This document shows, one piece after another, positions 14,882-21,734 of a stretch of DNA of 22,030 nt (its first letter is position 1; each line of letters begins with the position of its first letter). The stretch spans positions 1 through 22,030 of the forward strand of contig JASGEH010000157.1 of assembly GCA_047606565.1 (NCBI GenBank), written 5' to 3'. The DNA comes from Comamonas_F sp047606565. Its GTDB lineage: Bacteria; Pseudomonadota; Gammaproteobacteria; Burkholderiales; Burkholderiaceae_C. The position numbers were made by a program, and so were the translations under genes. The notes beneath the pieces were generated by a model. That model did not search any database, was not told where the DNA came from, and worked only from the letters and a program-made list of their open reading frames with translations.

Positions 14882-15838
14882 ATGACAAAACACGCGCTCA
14901 TCATCGACACCGACCCCGGCGTGGACGACGCCCTGGCCCTGCTGGTGGCCGCCTACAGCCCCGACATCGAGCTGATCGGCCTGACCACCGTGTTCGGCAA
15001 CGTCAGCGCCGAGCAGGCCACCCGCAACGCCGGCTACCTGGTCTCGCTGATGCCCAAGCCGGTGCCAGTGGCGCGCGGCGCGGCCCTGCCGCTGGTGCAG
15101 CAGCCCCACCCCTTCCCCACCTTCGTGCACGGCCACAACGGCTTCGGCGACATCGCGCTCGACTACCCGGCCGACTTCGCGCCGGTGGACAGCAGCGCCG
15201 CGCAGTTCATCGTCGACCAGATCAACGCCCGGCCCGGCGAGATCACGCTGGTGCCGCTGGGCCCGCTGACCAACATCGCGCTGGCGCTGCGCCTGTGCCC
15301 CGAGATCGCCGGCAAGGTCAAGCAAGTGGTGCTGATGGGCGGCGCCGTGCGGCGCGGCGGCAACGTCTCGCCCGCCGCCGAGGCCAACATCTGGAACGAC
15401 CCCCACGCTGCCCAGGCCGTCTTCAGCGCCGACTGGCCCATCGTCATGGTCGGCCTGGACGTGACCCACCAGACCATCATGCCCGAGCAGCGCATGCAGG
15501 CCCTGCGCGCGGTCTCGCCCAAGGTCGGCAACTTCGTCGCCGACATCACCGCCTTCTACGCCAACTTCTACCGCAACACCGCCGGCTTCGACGGCTTCTC
15601 GGTACACGACCCGGCCACCGTGGTGCAGATCCTGCGCCCCGAACTGTTCCAGACCCAGCGCGGCCAGGTCGAAGTCGTCACCGAAGGCATCGCCAAGGGC
15701 AAGACCCTGTTCGGCCCGGCCGGCTTCCCCTACGCCGAACCCGGCTGGGGCCTGCGCGAGAACGTCGAGGTCTGCCTCGGCGTGGACGGCCCGGCCGTGC
15801 TGCAGGTGATCGAGGACACGCTGCGCCGCGCGCCCTGA
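14882..15838 (+). CDS. Nucleoside hydrolase (inosine-uridine type)
   Basis: The 318-residue cytosolic enzyme splits the N-glycosidic bond of ribonucleosides to free base and ribose. The calcium-binding signature DTDPGVDDA is at residues 9-17. PLGPLTNIALAL, VVLMGGAV, EANIWNDPHAA and the active-site FSVHDPATV (His242, Asp243) follow. Length is typical (E. coli RihA/B/C 304-313). Purine versus pyrimidine preference cannot be read reliably. GAGGA at 14869-14873 lies 8 nt before the ATG. Its place directly after the transporter genes suggests it processes the imported nucleosides; released adenine could go to Apt encoded at 17862-18416. Confidence 0.95.
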   Translation: MTKHALIIDTDPGVDDALALLVAAYSPDIELIGLTTVFGNVSAEQATRNAGYLVSLMPKPVPVARGAALPLVQQPHPFPTFVHGHNGFGDIALDYPADFAPVDSSAAQFIVDQINARPGEITLVPLGPLTNIALALRLCPEIAGKVKQVVLMGGAVRRGGNVSPAAEANIWNDPHAAQAVFSADWPIVMVGLDVTHQTIMPEQRMQALRAVSPKVGNFVADITAFYANFYRNTAGFDGFSVHDPATVVQILRPELFQTQRGQVEVVTEGIAKGKTLFGPAGFPYAEPGWGLRENVEVCLGVDGPAVLQVIEDTLRRAP

Positions 15839-15881
15839 CCGCACACGCAAACCACCCCCATCCCCCACGGAAAACCCGCCC

Positions 15882-16847
15882 ATGGCCCAACCGCTTCCCA
15901 TCGCCAGCGTCGATCTGGCCGACTTCCGCAGCGCCGACCCGGCGCGCCGCCAGCGCTTCGTGCAGGCCCTGGGCGATTCCTTCTCCCGCATCGGCTTCGC
16001 CGCCGTCACCGGGCACGACCTCGACGACGCGCTGCAAACCCGCCTGTTCGACGAAGTCCAGGCCTTCTTCGCACTGCCCGAAGCCGCCAAGCGGCGCTAC
16101 GAAATCCCGGGCATCAAGGGCCAGCGCGGCTACAGCGCCTACGGCGCCGAGAAAGCCCGCAGCGAGAAAGTCGCCGACATGAAGGAGTTCTGGCAGCACG
16201 GCCAGACCCACGCCGCCAGCGATCCGCTGCACGCGGCCCAGCCGCCCAACGTCGAGGTCGCCGAACGCCCGCACTTCACCCCCGTGCTGCTCAGCAGCTA
16301 CGCCGCGCTCGAATCGACTGGCCGCGACCTGCTGCGCGCCATCTCGCTCTACCTGGACCTGCCCGAGGACTTCTTCGACACCCACATCCAGGGCGGCCTG
16401 AGCATCCTGCGCGCCATCCACTACCCACCCATCACCCACGAGCCCGACAGCGCCGTGCGCGCCGCCGCGCACGAGGACATCAACCTCATCACCCTGCTCA
16501 TGGGCGCCTCGGCCCAGGGCCTGGAAGTCCGCACCCGCGACGGCCAGTGGCTGCCCATCATGGCACCGCCCGGCTACCTCACGCTCAACGTGGGCGACAT
16601 GCTGCAGCGCCTGACCAACCGGCGCCTGGTCTCCACCACCCACCGCGTCGTCAACCCACCGCGCGAACTGTGGGGCACCTCGCGCTATTCCGTGCCCTTC
16701 TTCCTGCACCCGCGCCCCGAAATGGACCTGAGCTGCCTGCCCAGCTGCATCGACGCGGTGCATCCCAAGCAGTTCGACGACATCAGCGCGCACGACTACC
16801 TGCAGGAACGGCTGCGGGAGATCCGCGCACAGCGTCCAGCCGCCTGA
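15882..16847 (+). CDS. 2-oxoglutarate/Fe(II)-type dioxygenase, isopenicillin-N-synthase family
   Basis: The 321-residue protein has the IPNS-like fold signature: an N-terminal DIOX_N-type region (SFSRIGFAAVTGHDLDD at 33-49) and a C-terminal 2OG-Fe(II) oxygenase domain. The iron triad is His197-x-Asp199 (AAHEDINLITLL) and His254 (STTHRVVNPP). Arg268-x-Ser270 (RYSVPFF) is the 2-oxoglutarate-binding pair. All catalytic residues are intact. It is encoded 43 bp after the nucleoside hydrolase on the same strand, so its substrate may be a nucleobase or nucleoside; thymine-7-hydroxylase of fungi is a precedent within this family. That is inference: family members act on many small molecules. The ribosome site is weak. 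Confidence 0.9.
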   Translation: MAQPLPIASVDLADFRSADPARRQRFVQALGDSFSRIGFAAVTGHDLDDALQTRLFDEVQAFFALPEAAKRRYEIPGIKGQRGYSAYGAEKARSEKVADMKEFWQHGQTHAASDPLHAAQPPNVEVAERPHFTPVLLSSYAALESTGRDLLRAISLYLDLPEDFFDTHIQGGLSILRAIHYPPITHEPDSAVRAAAHEDINLITLLMGASAQGLEVRTRDGQWLPIMAPPGYLTLNVGDMLQRLTNRRLVSTTHRVVNPPRELWGTSRYSVPFFLHPRPEMDLSCLPSCIDAVHPKQFDDISAHDYLQERLREIRAQRPAA

Positions 16848-16915
16848 GCCGACGCCGGCACGGCACGGCACGTAGAGATGGCACAGGTATTGCTAATTTT
16901 CTGCCATTCGTTTTC

Positions 16916-16927
16916 GCAAACGTTTGC
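16916..16927. promoter_or_regulatory. PurR/LacI-type operator upstream of tsx
   Basis: GCAAACGTTTGC, identical to the site at 8770-8781, ends 39 bp before the tsx start and so lies in the expected promoter. It sits within TTTTCG ... CGAAAA flanks that lengthen the symmetry imperfectly. The dioxygenase gene ends 68 bp upstream, so tsx probably has its own promoter here. Confidence 0.85.
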
Positions 16928-16966
16928 CAACGAAAACTCTTTACAACACCTGACCGCTCGCAAACC

Positions 16967-17845
16967 ATGAAAAAGCCGTTTCGCCTCGCCCTCCTGAACG
17001 CCCTGCTGGCCCTGACGGCCGCCACCGCGCAAGCCCAGTCCACCGAAGCCACCGCGCAGCCCTATCTGTCGGACTGGTGGCACCAGAGCGTCAACGTCGT
17101 CGCCAGCCACCAGACCCGCTTCGGGCCCTACCTCAACAGCGACCTCTACCTCGAATACGAAGCCTACGCCCGCACGGACTGGCTGGACTTCTACGGCTAC
17201 GTCGACATTCCCAAGACCTTCGGCACCGGCAGTACGCATGACTCCGGGGTCTGGGACCAGGGCTCGCCGCTGTTCGTGGAGGTCGAACCGCGTGTCTCCC
17301 TGAGCAAGATCACCGGCCTGAACCTGAGCTCGAGCGTCTTCAAGGAGTGGTACTTCGCCAACGATTACGTGTTCGACCTGGGCCCGAACAAGGCCTCGCG
17401 CCAGAACACCTGGTTCATGGGGCTGGGCACCGACATCGACACCGGCACCAAGCTCACCCTGTCGGCCAACGTCTACGCCAAATACCAGTGGGAAAACTAC
17501 GGCGCCGGCAATGAAAACCGCTGGGATGGCTACCGCGTCAAGATCAAGTATTTCTACCCGCTGGCCTCGGTGCTGGGCGGCAGCCTGAGCTACATCGGCT
17601 TCACCGACTTCGACTTTGGCTCCAAGTTGCGCAAGCTCGACGGCGACTCCCGCTCCAGCAACTCCATCGCCTCCAGCCACGTCCTCTCGCTCAACTACAC
17701 CCACTGGCATTTCTCGCTGGTCGAGCGCTACTTCCACAACGGCGGGCACTGGCAGGACGGCGCCACACTGGACTACGGCGACGGGTCGTTCCGCGTGCGC
17801 TCGACCGGCTGGGGCACCTACCTCGTGGCCGGCTACAGCTTCTGA
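16967..17845 (+). CDS. tsx: Nucleoside-specific outer-membrane channel Tsx
   Basis: The 292-residue protein has a Sec signal peptide (ending AQA, about residue 23) and a 12-strand-type outer-membrane barrel ending in GYSF, the usual C-terminal aromatic. It matches E. coli Tsx through long runs: YLSDWWHQSVNVV, TRFGPYLNSDLYLEYEAYA, GSPLFVEVEPR, FKEWYFANDYVFDLG, FMGLGTDIDTG, YAKYQWENYGAGNENRWDGY, NSIASSHVLSLNY and RSTGWGTYLVAGYSF. Tsx admits nucleosides and deoxynucleosides. It has its own PurR-like operator upstream, and E. coli tsx is likewise under nucleoside-responsive LacI-family control (CytR). It is convergent with apt, 16 bp apart. Confidence 0.96.
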   Translation: MKKPFRLALLNALLALTAATAQAQSTEATAQPYLSDWWHQSVNVVASHQTRFGPYLNSDLYLEYEAYARTDWLDFYGYVDIPKTFGTGSTHDSGVWDQGSPLFVEVEPRVSLSKITGLNLSSSVFKEWYFANDYVFDLGPNKASRQNTWFMGLGTDIDTGTKLTLSANVYAKYQWENYGAGNENRWDGYRVKIKYFYPLASVLGGSLSYIGFTDFDFGSKLRKLDGDSRSSNSIASSHVLSLNYTHWHFSLVERYFHNGGHWQDGATLDYGDGSFRVRSTGWGTYLVAGYSF

Positions 17846-17863
17846 GCGCCTGACGCGGCGCTC
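17844..17863. terminator. Shared hairpin between convergent tsx and apt
   Basis: GAGCGCC (17844-17850) and GGCGCTC (17857-17863) form a perfect 7-bp stem around TGACGC. It includes bases of both stop codons. There is no T run on either strand, so if it terminates it does so inefficiently or with Rho. Confidence 0.45.
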
Positions 17864-18416
17864 AATGCCCGGCGAAGTCCAGCAGGGTGAACAGCGGCAT
17901 GCCGCTGTCCCTGATGCGCTGCGAGCCGCCCAACTCGGGCAGGTCGATGATGGCCGCGCCCTCGGTGACGGTGGCGCCCAGGCGTTCGAGCAGCTTCTTG
18001 CCCGCCATCATAGTGCCGCCGGTGGCGATCAGGTCGTCGACCAGCAACACGCGGTCGCCGGGCTTGACGGCGTCCGAATGCAGCTCCACCGTGGCGCTGC
18101 CGTACTCCAGCTCGTAGGTTTCCTGCACCGTGGTGAAGGGCAGCTTGCCCTTCTTGCGGATCGGCACGAAGCCCACCCCCAGCTCATAGGCGATCACCGC
18201 GCCCAGGATGAAGCCGCGCGCATCCAGCCCGGCCACCACGTCCGGGCGCATGCCGCGGTCCATGTAGCGGTGCAGGAAGGCGTCGATCAGGACGCGGAAG
18301 ACCTTGGGGTCCTGCAGCAGCGGCGTGATGTCGCGGAACTGCACACCCGGCGCGGGCCAGTCGGGCACCGTGCGGATGTGGGCGCGGAGGTAGTCGTGGA
18401 CGGAGAGATGGGGCAT
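17862..18416 (-). CDS. apt: Adenine phosphoribosyltransferase
   Basis: Apt joins adenine and PRPP to AMP in the cytosol. From the ATG at 18416 the protein has 184 residues (E. coli 183). Diagnostic parts are RDITPLLQDP (28-37), the GLDARGFILG loop (63-72), GFVPIRKKGKLP (82-93) and the PRPP-binding LLVDDLIATGGTM (124-136). A longer in-frame start at 18515 would add 33 Ala/Pro-rich residues with no counterpart and is rejected. No clear ribosome site. It lies 101 bp after the zinc-ribbon gene on the same strand and is convergent with tsx. Together with the nucleoside hydrolase it can complete adenosine salvage. Confidence 0.95.
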   Translation of the reverse strand: MPHLSVHDYLRAHIRTVPDWPAPGVQFRDITPLLQDPKVFRVLIDAFLHRYMDRGMRPDVVAGLDARGFILGAVIAYELGVGFVPIRKKGKLPFTTVQETYELEYGSATVELHSDAVKPGDRVLLVDDLIATGGTMMAGKKLLERLGATVTEGAAIIDLPELGGSQRIRDSGMPLFTLLDFAGH

Positions 18417-18517
18417 GGTCTGCGGGGCGGAAATGGAAGGTTGATTGTGCAACTGGCCTCGGGCGCTGGGCGCCGGGGCCGGCGCCGCCGTTGCGCATGC
18501 ACGACGATGCGACAAGG

Positions 18518-19246
18518 TCAGGATCTGAGGACCGCCAGGGCGGCCAGCACAGCCAGCAGCAGCACGCCCGCCACGGCCATCGCCACGCGCAAGCCCGTGC
18601 GGCGGCGCGGCGGCGCGGTGGGGGTGGCCGGATCACGCCGATCACGGCGGGCCTCGGCGTGCGGCGGCACGGTTTCGGGCAGCGTCTCGCTGGCGCGCGC
18701 GATCAGCAACGGGGGCAGTGGCGCGGGGGGTTCCGGCGTGTGCGGCAGCCCGGCCGGCGCGTTGGACGAAGCCGGGGCAGCCTGGACAGCCAGCGGCTGC
18801 GGGGCGGCCGGCACATCCTGGGCGGCTTGCGGTGCGCTGCGTGTCGCCGGAGTCGGCAAGGCTTGCGCGGGCGCGGGCGCGGCCGCGTCATCGAGGTCGA
18901 GGCTGATGCCAGCCAGCCAGTCCGGCATCACCGGCGCGGGCGGCGGCCGCTGGGCTGACCGTTCCGACACGTCCTGCGGCGCGTCGTCCAGCTCGTCCGG
19001 CAGATCGTCCAAGGCCTCGCCGTCGGCAGCCTGCGCGGGCGGGATGCGGCCCGGGGCACGGGCGGAATGGGCGGAATGGGCGGGCTGCAGCACCGGCAGC
19101 GCATCGGCCTCGGCCACGAAGGCCTGCTGGCACTGGCCGCAGCGCACCCAGCCGTCGGCCACGCGCAGTTGCTCGGCCGTCACCTCGAACCGCGTGCCGC
19201 AGTGCGGGCAGCGCGTGCTCAGCAACGCGGATGTGTCCTTCGGCAT
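18518..19246 (-). CDS. MJ0042-type zinc-ribbon membrane protein
   Basis: The 242-residue protein starts with a zinc ribbon: Cys13-x2-Cys16 (CPHCGTRF) and Cys36-x2-Cys39 (CGQCQQAF). This is the MJ0042 finger common in proteins encoded beside prmA in betaproteobacteria. A long Pro/Ala/Asp-rich, probably disordered stretch (about 45-215) follows, then one membrane helix (VAMAVAGVLLLAVLAALAVL) three residues before the end. Relatives usually continue with a DUF3426 domain beyond the membrane; that domain is missing here. The start shares one base with the prmA stop (TGATG), so the two are coupled. Function is unknown. Confidence 0.87.
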   Translation of the reverse strand: MPKDTSALLSTRCPHCGTRFEVTAEQLRVADGWVRCGQCQQAFVAEADALPVLQPAHSAHSARAPGRIPPAQAADGEALDDLPDELDDAPQDVSERSAQRPPPAPVMPDWLAGISLDLDDAAAPAPAQALPTPATRSAPQAAQDVPAAPQPLAVQAAPASSNAPAGLPHTPEPPAPLPPLLIARASETLPETVPPHAEARRDRRDPATPTAPPRRRTGLRVAMAVAGVLLLAVLAALAVLRS

Positions 19247-20136
19247 CAAGCGCCCGGCTTGCGGCCGGTCATCAGGATCCAGCCGTCCTGGCTGTCGCTG
19301 ACTTCCAGCGGCAGATAGGCAGCGTAGGCTTCTTTCAGTTCGTCGGCCTGGCGCGCCAGGATGCCGGCCAGCACCAGCCGCCCGCCGGGCGCGACGTGGC
19401 TGCACAGCAAGGGCGCCAGCAGCTTGAGCGGCGTCGCCAGGATGTTGGCCAGCACGGTCTGGTACTGGCCCTGGGCGGCGTCGGGCAAGGCGGCTTTCAG
19501 GGTGACGTGGTTGGCCTGCGCGTTGGCCACGGTGGCCTCGACCGCCGCTGGGTCGATGTCGACCGCATCGATCTCGGCGGCGCCGTACTTGGCCGCGCCG
19601 ATGGCCAGGATGCCCGAGCCGCAGCCGTAGTCCAGCACGCGCTGGCCGTCCAGGCCGTGGCGGGCGATCCAGCCCAGGCACATGCGGGTGGTCGGGTGGG
19701 TGCCGGTGCCGAAGGCCAGACCGGGGTCGAGGCGGATGACCTGGCGCGCCTGGGCGGGCGGCTCGTGCCAGCTCGGCACGATCCAGAAATCGGGGGTGAT
19801 CTCGACCGGCGCGAACTGCGACTGCGTCAGCCGCACCCAGTCCTGCGCGGGCACTTCGCCCACGCCCTGGATCTCGCAGTCGCCGAAGAAGTCCTGCACC
19901 TGCAGCAGTTGCGCGGCCTCCAACGCGGCGGCCTGGGTGGAAAACAGCGCCAGCACACGCGAGCGCTGCCAGCCTTCCTTGGGCGGCGGCAGGCCGGGCT
20001 CGCCGAACAGCGCCTGCTCGACCTCGGTGTGGGCGTCGGCGTCCTCGACCGAGACGCTGAGCGCGTCGAGCGCGTCGAGCGCGTCGCTCACCAGTTCCAC
20101 GCGGTCCTCGGGACACAGCAGGCGCAGTTCAAACAT
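19246..20136 (-). CDS. prmA: Ribosomal protein L11 methyltransferase
   Basis: PrmA trimethylates ribosomal protein L11 using S-adenosylmethionine. The 296 residues (E. coli 293) show the N-terminal L11-recognition domain (1-100), the linker, and the catalytic core with LDPGLAFGTGTHPTT (136-150), SAM motif I VLDYGCGSG (167-175), the acidic DAVDIDP (190-196) and LANILATPLKLLAP. GGAG (plus-strand CTCC, 20143-20146) is 6 nt before the ATG. It lies 144 bp after accC and overlaps the zinc-ribbon start by one base. A 9-bp unit repeated three times near its start encodes DALDALDAL. Confidence 0.96.
   Translation of the reverse strand: MFELRLLCPEDRVELVSDALDALDALSVSVEDADAHTEVEQALFGEPGLPPPKEGWQRSRVLALFSTQAAALEAAQLLQVQDFFGDCEIQGVGEVPAQDWVRLTQSQFAPVEITPDFWIVPSWHEPPAQARQVIRLDPGLAFGTGTHPTTRMCLGWIARHGLDGQRVLDYGCGSGILAIGAAKYGAAEIDAVDIDPAAVEATVANAQANHVTLKAALPDAAQGQYQTVLANILATPLKLLAPLLCSHVAPGGRLVLAGILARQADELKEAYAAYLPLEVSDSQDGWILMTGRKPGA
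20059..20085. repeat. Three tandem 9-bp units inside prmA
   Basis: GAGCGCGTC occurs three times in a row (20059-20067, 20068-20076, 20077-20085), encoding the Asp-Ala-Leu repeats at PrmA residues 18-26. In-frame slippage here would change length by three residues without breaking the gene. Confidence 0.85.
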
Positions 20137-20172
20137 GCTTCACTCCAATGCACGGCGCGGCGTGCGGGTCAG

Positions 20173-20197
20173 CCGCCCCCGGCGCAGCCGGCGGCGG
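20173..20197. repeat. GC-rich hairpin in the accC-prmA gap
   Basis: CCGCCCCCGGC (20173-20183) pairs with GCCGGCGGCGG (20187-20197) at 10 of 11 positions around GCA. No T run follows on the minus strand. It may slow or partly stop transcription, or protect the accC message. The GC content makes chance stems likely. Confidence 0.35.
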
Positions 20198-20280
20198 TCA
20201 GGAAAGGCAGAAGGCCCGGGCTCCTGCCAGGGACTTTCCCCCGGCCGGGCATCGGGCCATTCGGTTCAAAAACGAGGCGG

Positions 20281-21630
20281 TCAGCGCTTGCGGCTTTCCA
20301 TCCAGTGTTCGAGGTAATGGATGTTGGTGCCGCCGGCGCAGAAGCTGGCATCGACCATCAGCTCGCGGTGCAGCGGGATGTTGGTGAGGATACCCTCGAC
20401 CACCGTCTCGCCCAGCGCCGTGCGCATGCGCGCCAGAGCCTCGTCGCGGGTGTCGCCATGGACGATCAGCTTGCCGACCATCGAATCATAGTTGGGCGGC
20501 ACGAAGTAGTTGGTGTAGATGTGCGAGTCGACGCGCACGCCGGGGCCACCGGGCGCGTGCCAGGTGGTGATGCGGCCGGGCGAGGGCGTGAACTTGTACG
20601 GATCCTCGGCGTTGATGCGGCATTCGATGGCGTGGCCGCGCAACTGCACCTGGCGTTGCGAGAAAGCCAGCTTCTCGCCGGCGGCGATCAGGATCTGGTT
20701 CTTGACGATGTCGATGCCGGTGATCAGCTCGGTGACCGGGTGCTCGACCTGCACGCGGGTGTTCATCTCGATGAAGTAGAACTCGCCGTCCTCGTACAGG
20801 AACTCGAAGGTGCCGGCGCCGCGGTAGCCGATGCGCTTGCAGGCGGCAGCGCAGCGCTCGCCGATCTTCTCGACCAGCTTGCGCGGGATGCCGGGCGCGG
20901 GCGCTTCCTCGATCACCTTCTGGTGGCGGCGCTGCATGGAGCAGTCGCGCTCGCCCAGGTAGACCGCGTTGCGGTGGGTGTCGGCCAGCACCTGGATTTC
21001 GATGTGCCGGGGGTTCTGCAGGAATTTCTCCATGTAGACCTCCGGGTTGCCGAAGGCAGCCTGGGCCTCGGCCTTGGTCATCTGCACGGCGTTGACCAGC
21101 GCGGCCTCGGTGTGCACCACGCGCATGCCGCGCCCGCCACCGCCGCCGGCGGCCTTGATGATGACCGGGTAACCCACGGCCTTGGCGATGCGGCGGATCT
21201 CGGCCGGGCTGTCCGGCAGCGCGCCGTCGGAGCCGGGCACGCAGGGCACGCCGGCCTTGATCATGGCCTGCTTGGCCGAGACCTTGTCACCCATGATGCG
21301 AATCGACTCAGGGGTCGGGCCGATGAAGGTGAAGCCGCTTTTCTCGACGCGCTCGGCGAAGTTGGCGTTCTCCGAAAGGAAGCCGTAGCCGGGGTGAATG
21401 GCCTCGGCATCGGTGACCTCGGCCGCCGAAATGATGGCCGGCATGTTGAGGTAGCTTTGCGGCGACGGCGCCGGCCCGATGCAGACGGCCTCGTCGGCCA
21501 GCTTCACGTATTTGGCGTCGCGATCGGCCTCGGAATAGACCATCACGGCCTTGACGCCGAGTTCGCGGCAGGCACGCTGGATACGCAACGCGATCTCGCC
21601 GCGATTGGCAATCAAAATTTTCTTGAACAT
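20281..21630 (-). CDS. accC: Biotin carboxylase subunit of acetyl-CoA carboxylase
   Basis: AccC carboxylates the biotin on AccB with ATP and bicarbonate, the first half of the malonyl-CoA-forming reaction. At 449 residues it equals E. coli AccC in length. Landmarks are the start MFKKILIANRGEIALRI, HPGYGFLSEN, the ATP-grasp glycine loop AAGGGGGRGM near 160-169, MQRRHQKVIEEAPAP, EMNTRVQVEHPVTE and YDSMVGKLIVHG. The ATG at 21630 is the standard start. The gap to accB is 104 bp and no obvious ribosome site is seen. Co-transcription with accB is the usual bacterial arrangement. Confidence 0.98.
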   Translation of the reverse strand: MFKKILIANRGEIALRIQRACRELGVKAVMVYSEADRDAKYVKLADEAVCIGPAPSPQSYLNMPAIISAAEVTDAEAIHPGYGFLSENANFAERVEKSGFTFIGPTPESIRIMGDKVSAKQAMIKAGVPCVPGSDGALPDSPAEIRRIAKAVGYPVIIKAAGGGGGRGMRVVHTEAALVNAVQMTKAEAQAAFGNPEVYMEKFLQNPRHIEIQVLADTHRNAVYLGERDCSMQRRHQKVIEEAPAPGIPRKLVEKIGERCAAACKRIGYRGAGTFEFLYEDGEFYFIEMNTRVQVEHPVTELITGIDIVKNQILIAAGEKLAFSQRQVQLRGHAIECRINAEDPYKFTPSPGRITTWHAPGGPGVRVDSHIYTNYFVPPNYDSMVGKLIVHGDTRDEALARMRTALGETVVEGILTNIPLHRELMVDASFCAGGTNIHYLEHWMESRKR

Positions 21631-21734
21631 AGCTGAGGTTGCGCGTTGGGCTGCAGGGGAAACCGCACCAGGGCCGCCGGATCAGGACACCGGCCGGGCC
21701 GCGCGGCCGCTGGCGCGCGCTGCCCGGGCCAGGC

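Noticed and set aside
18417..18515. Longer N-terminus for Apt from 18515
   Set aside because: It would add 33 Ala/Pro-rich residues; the 184-residue form matches the family length and start.
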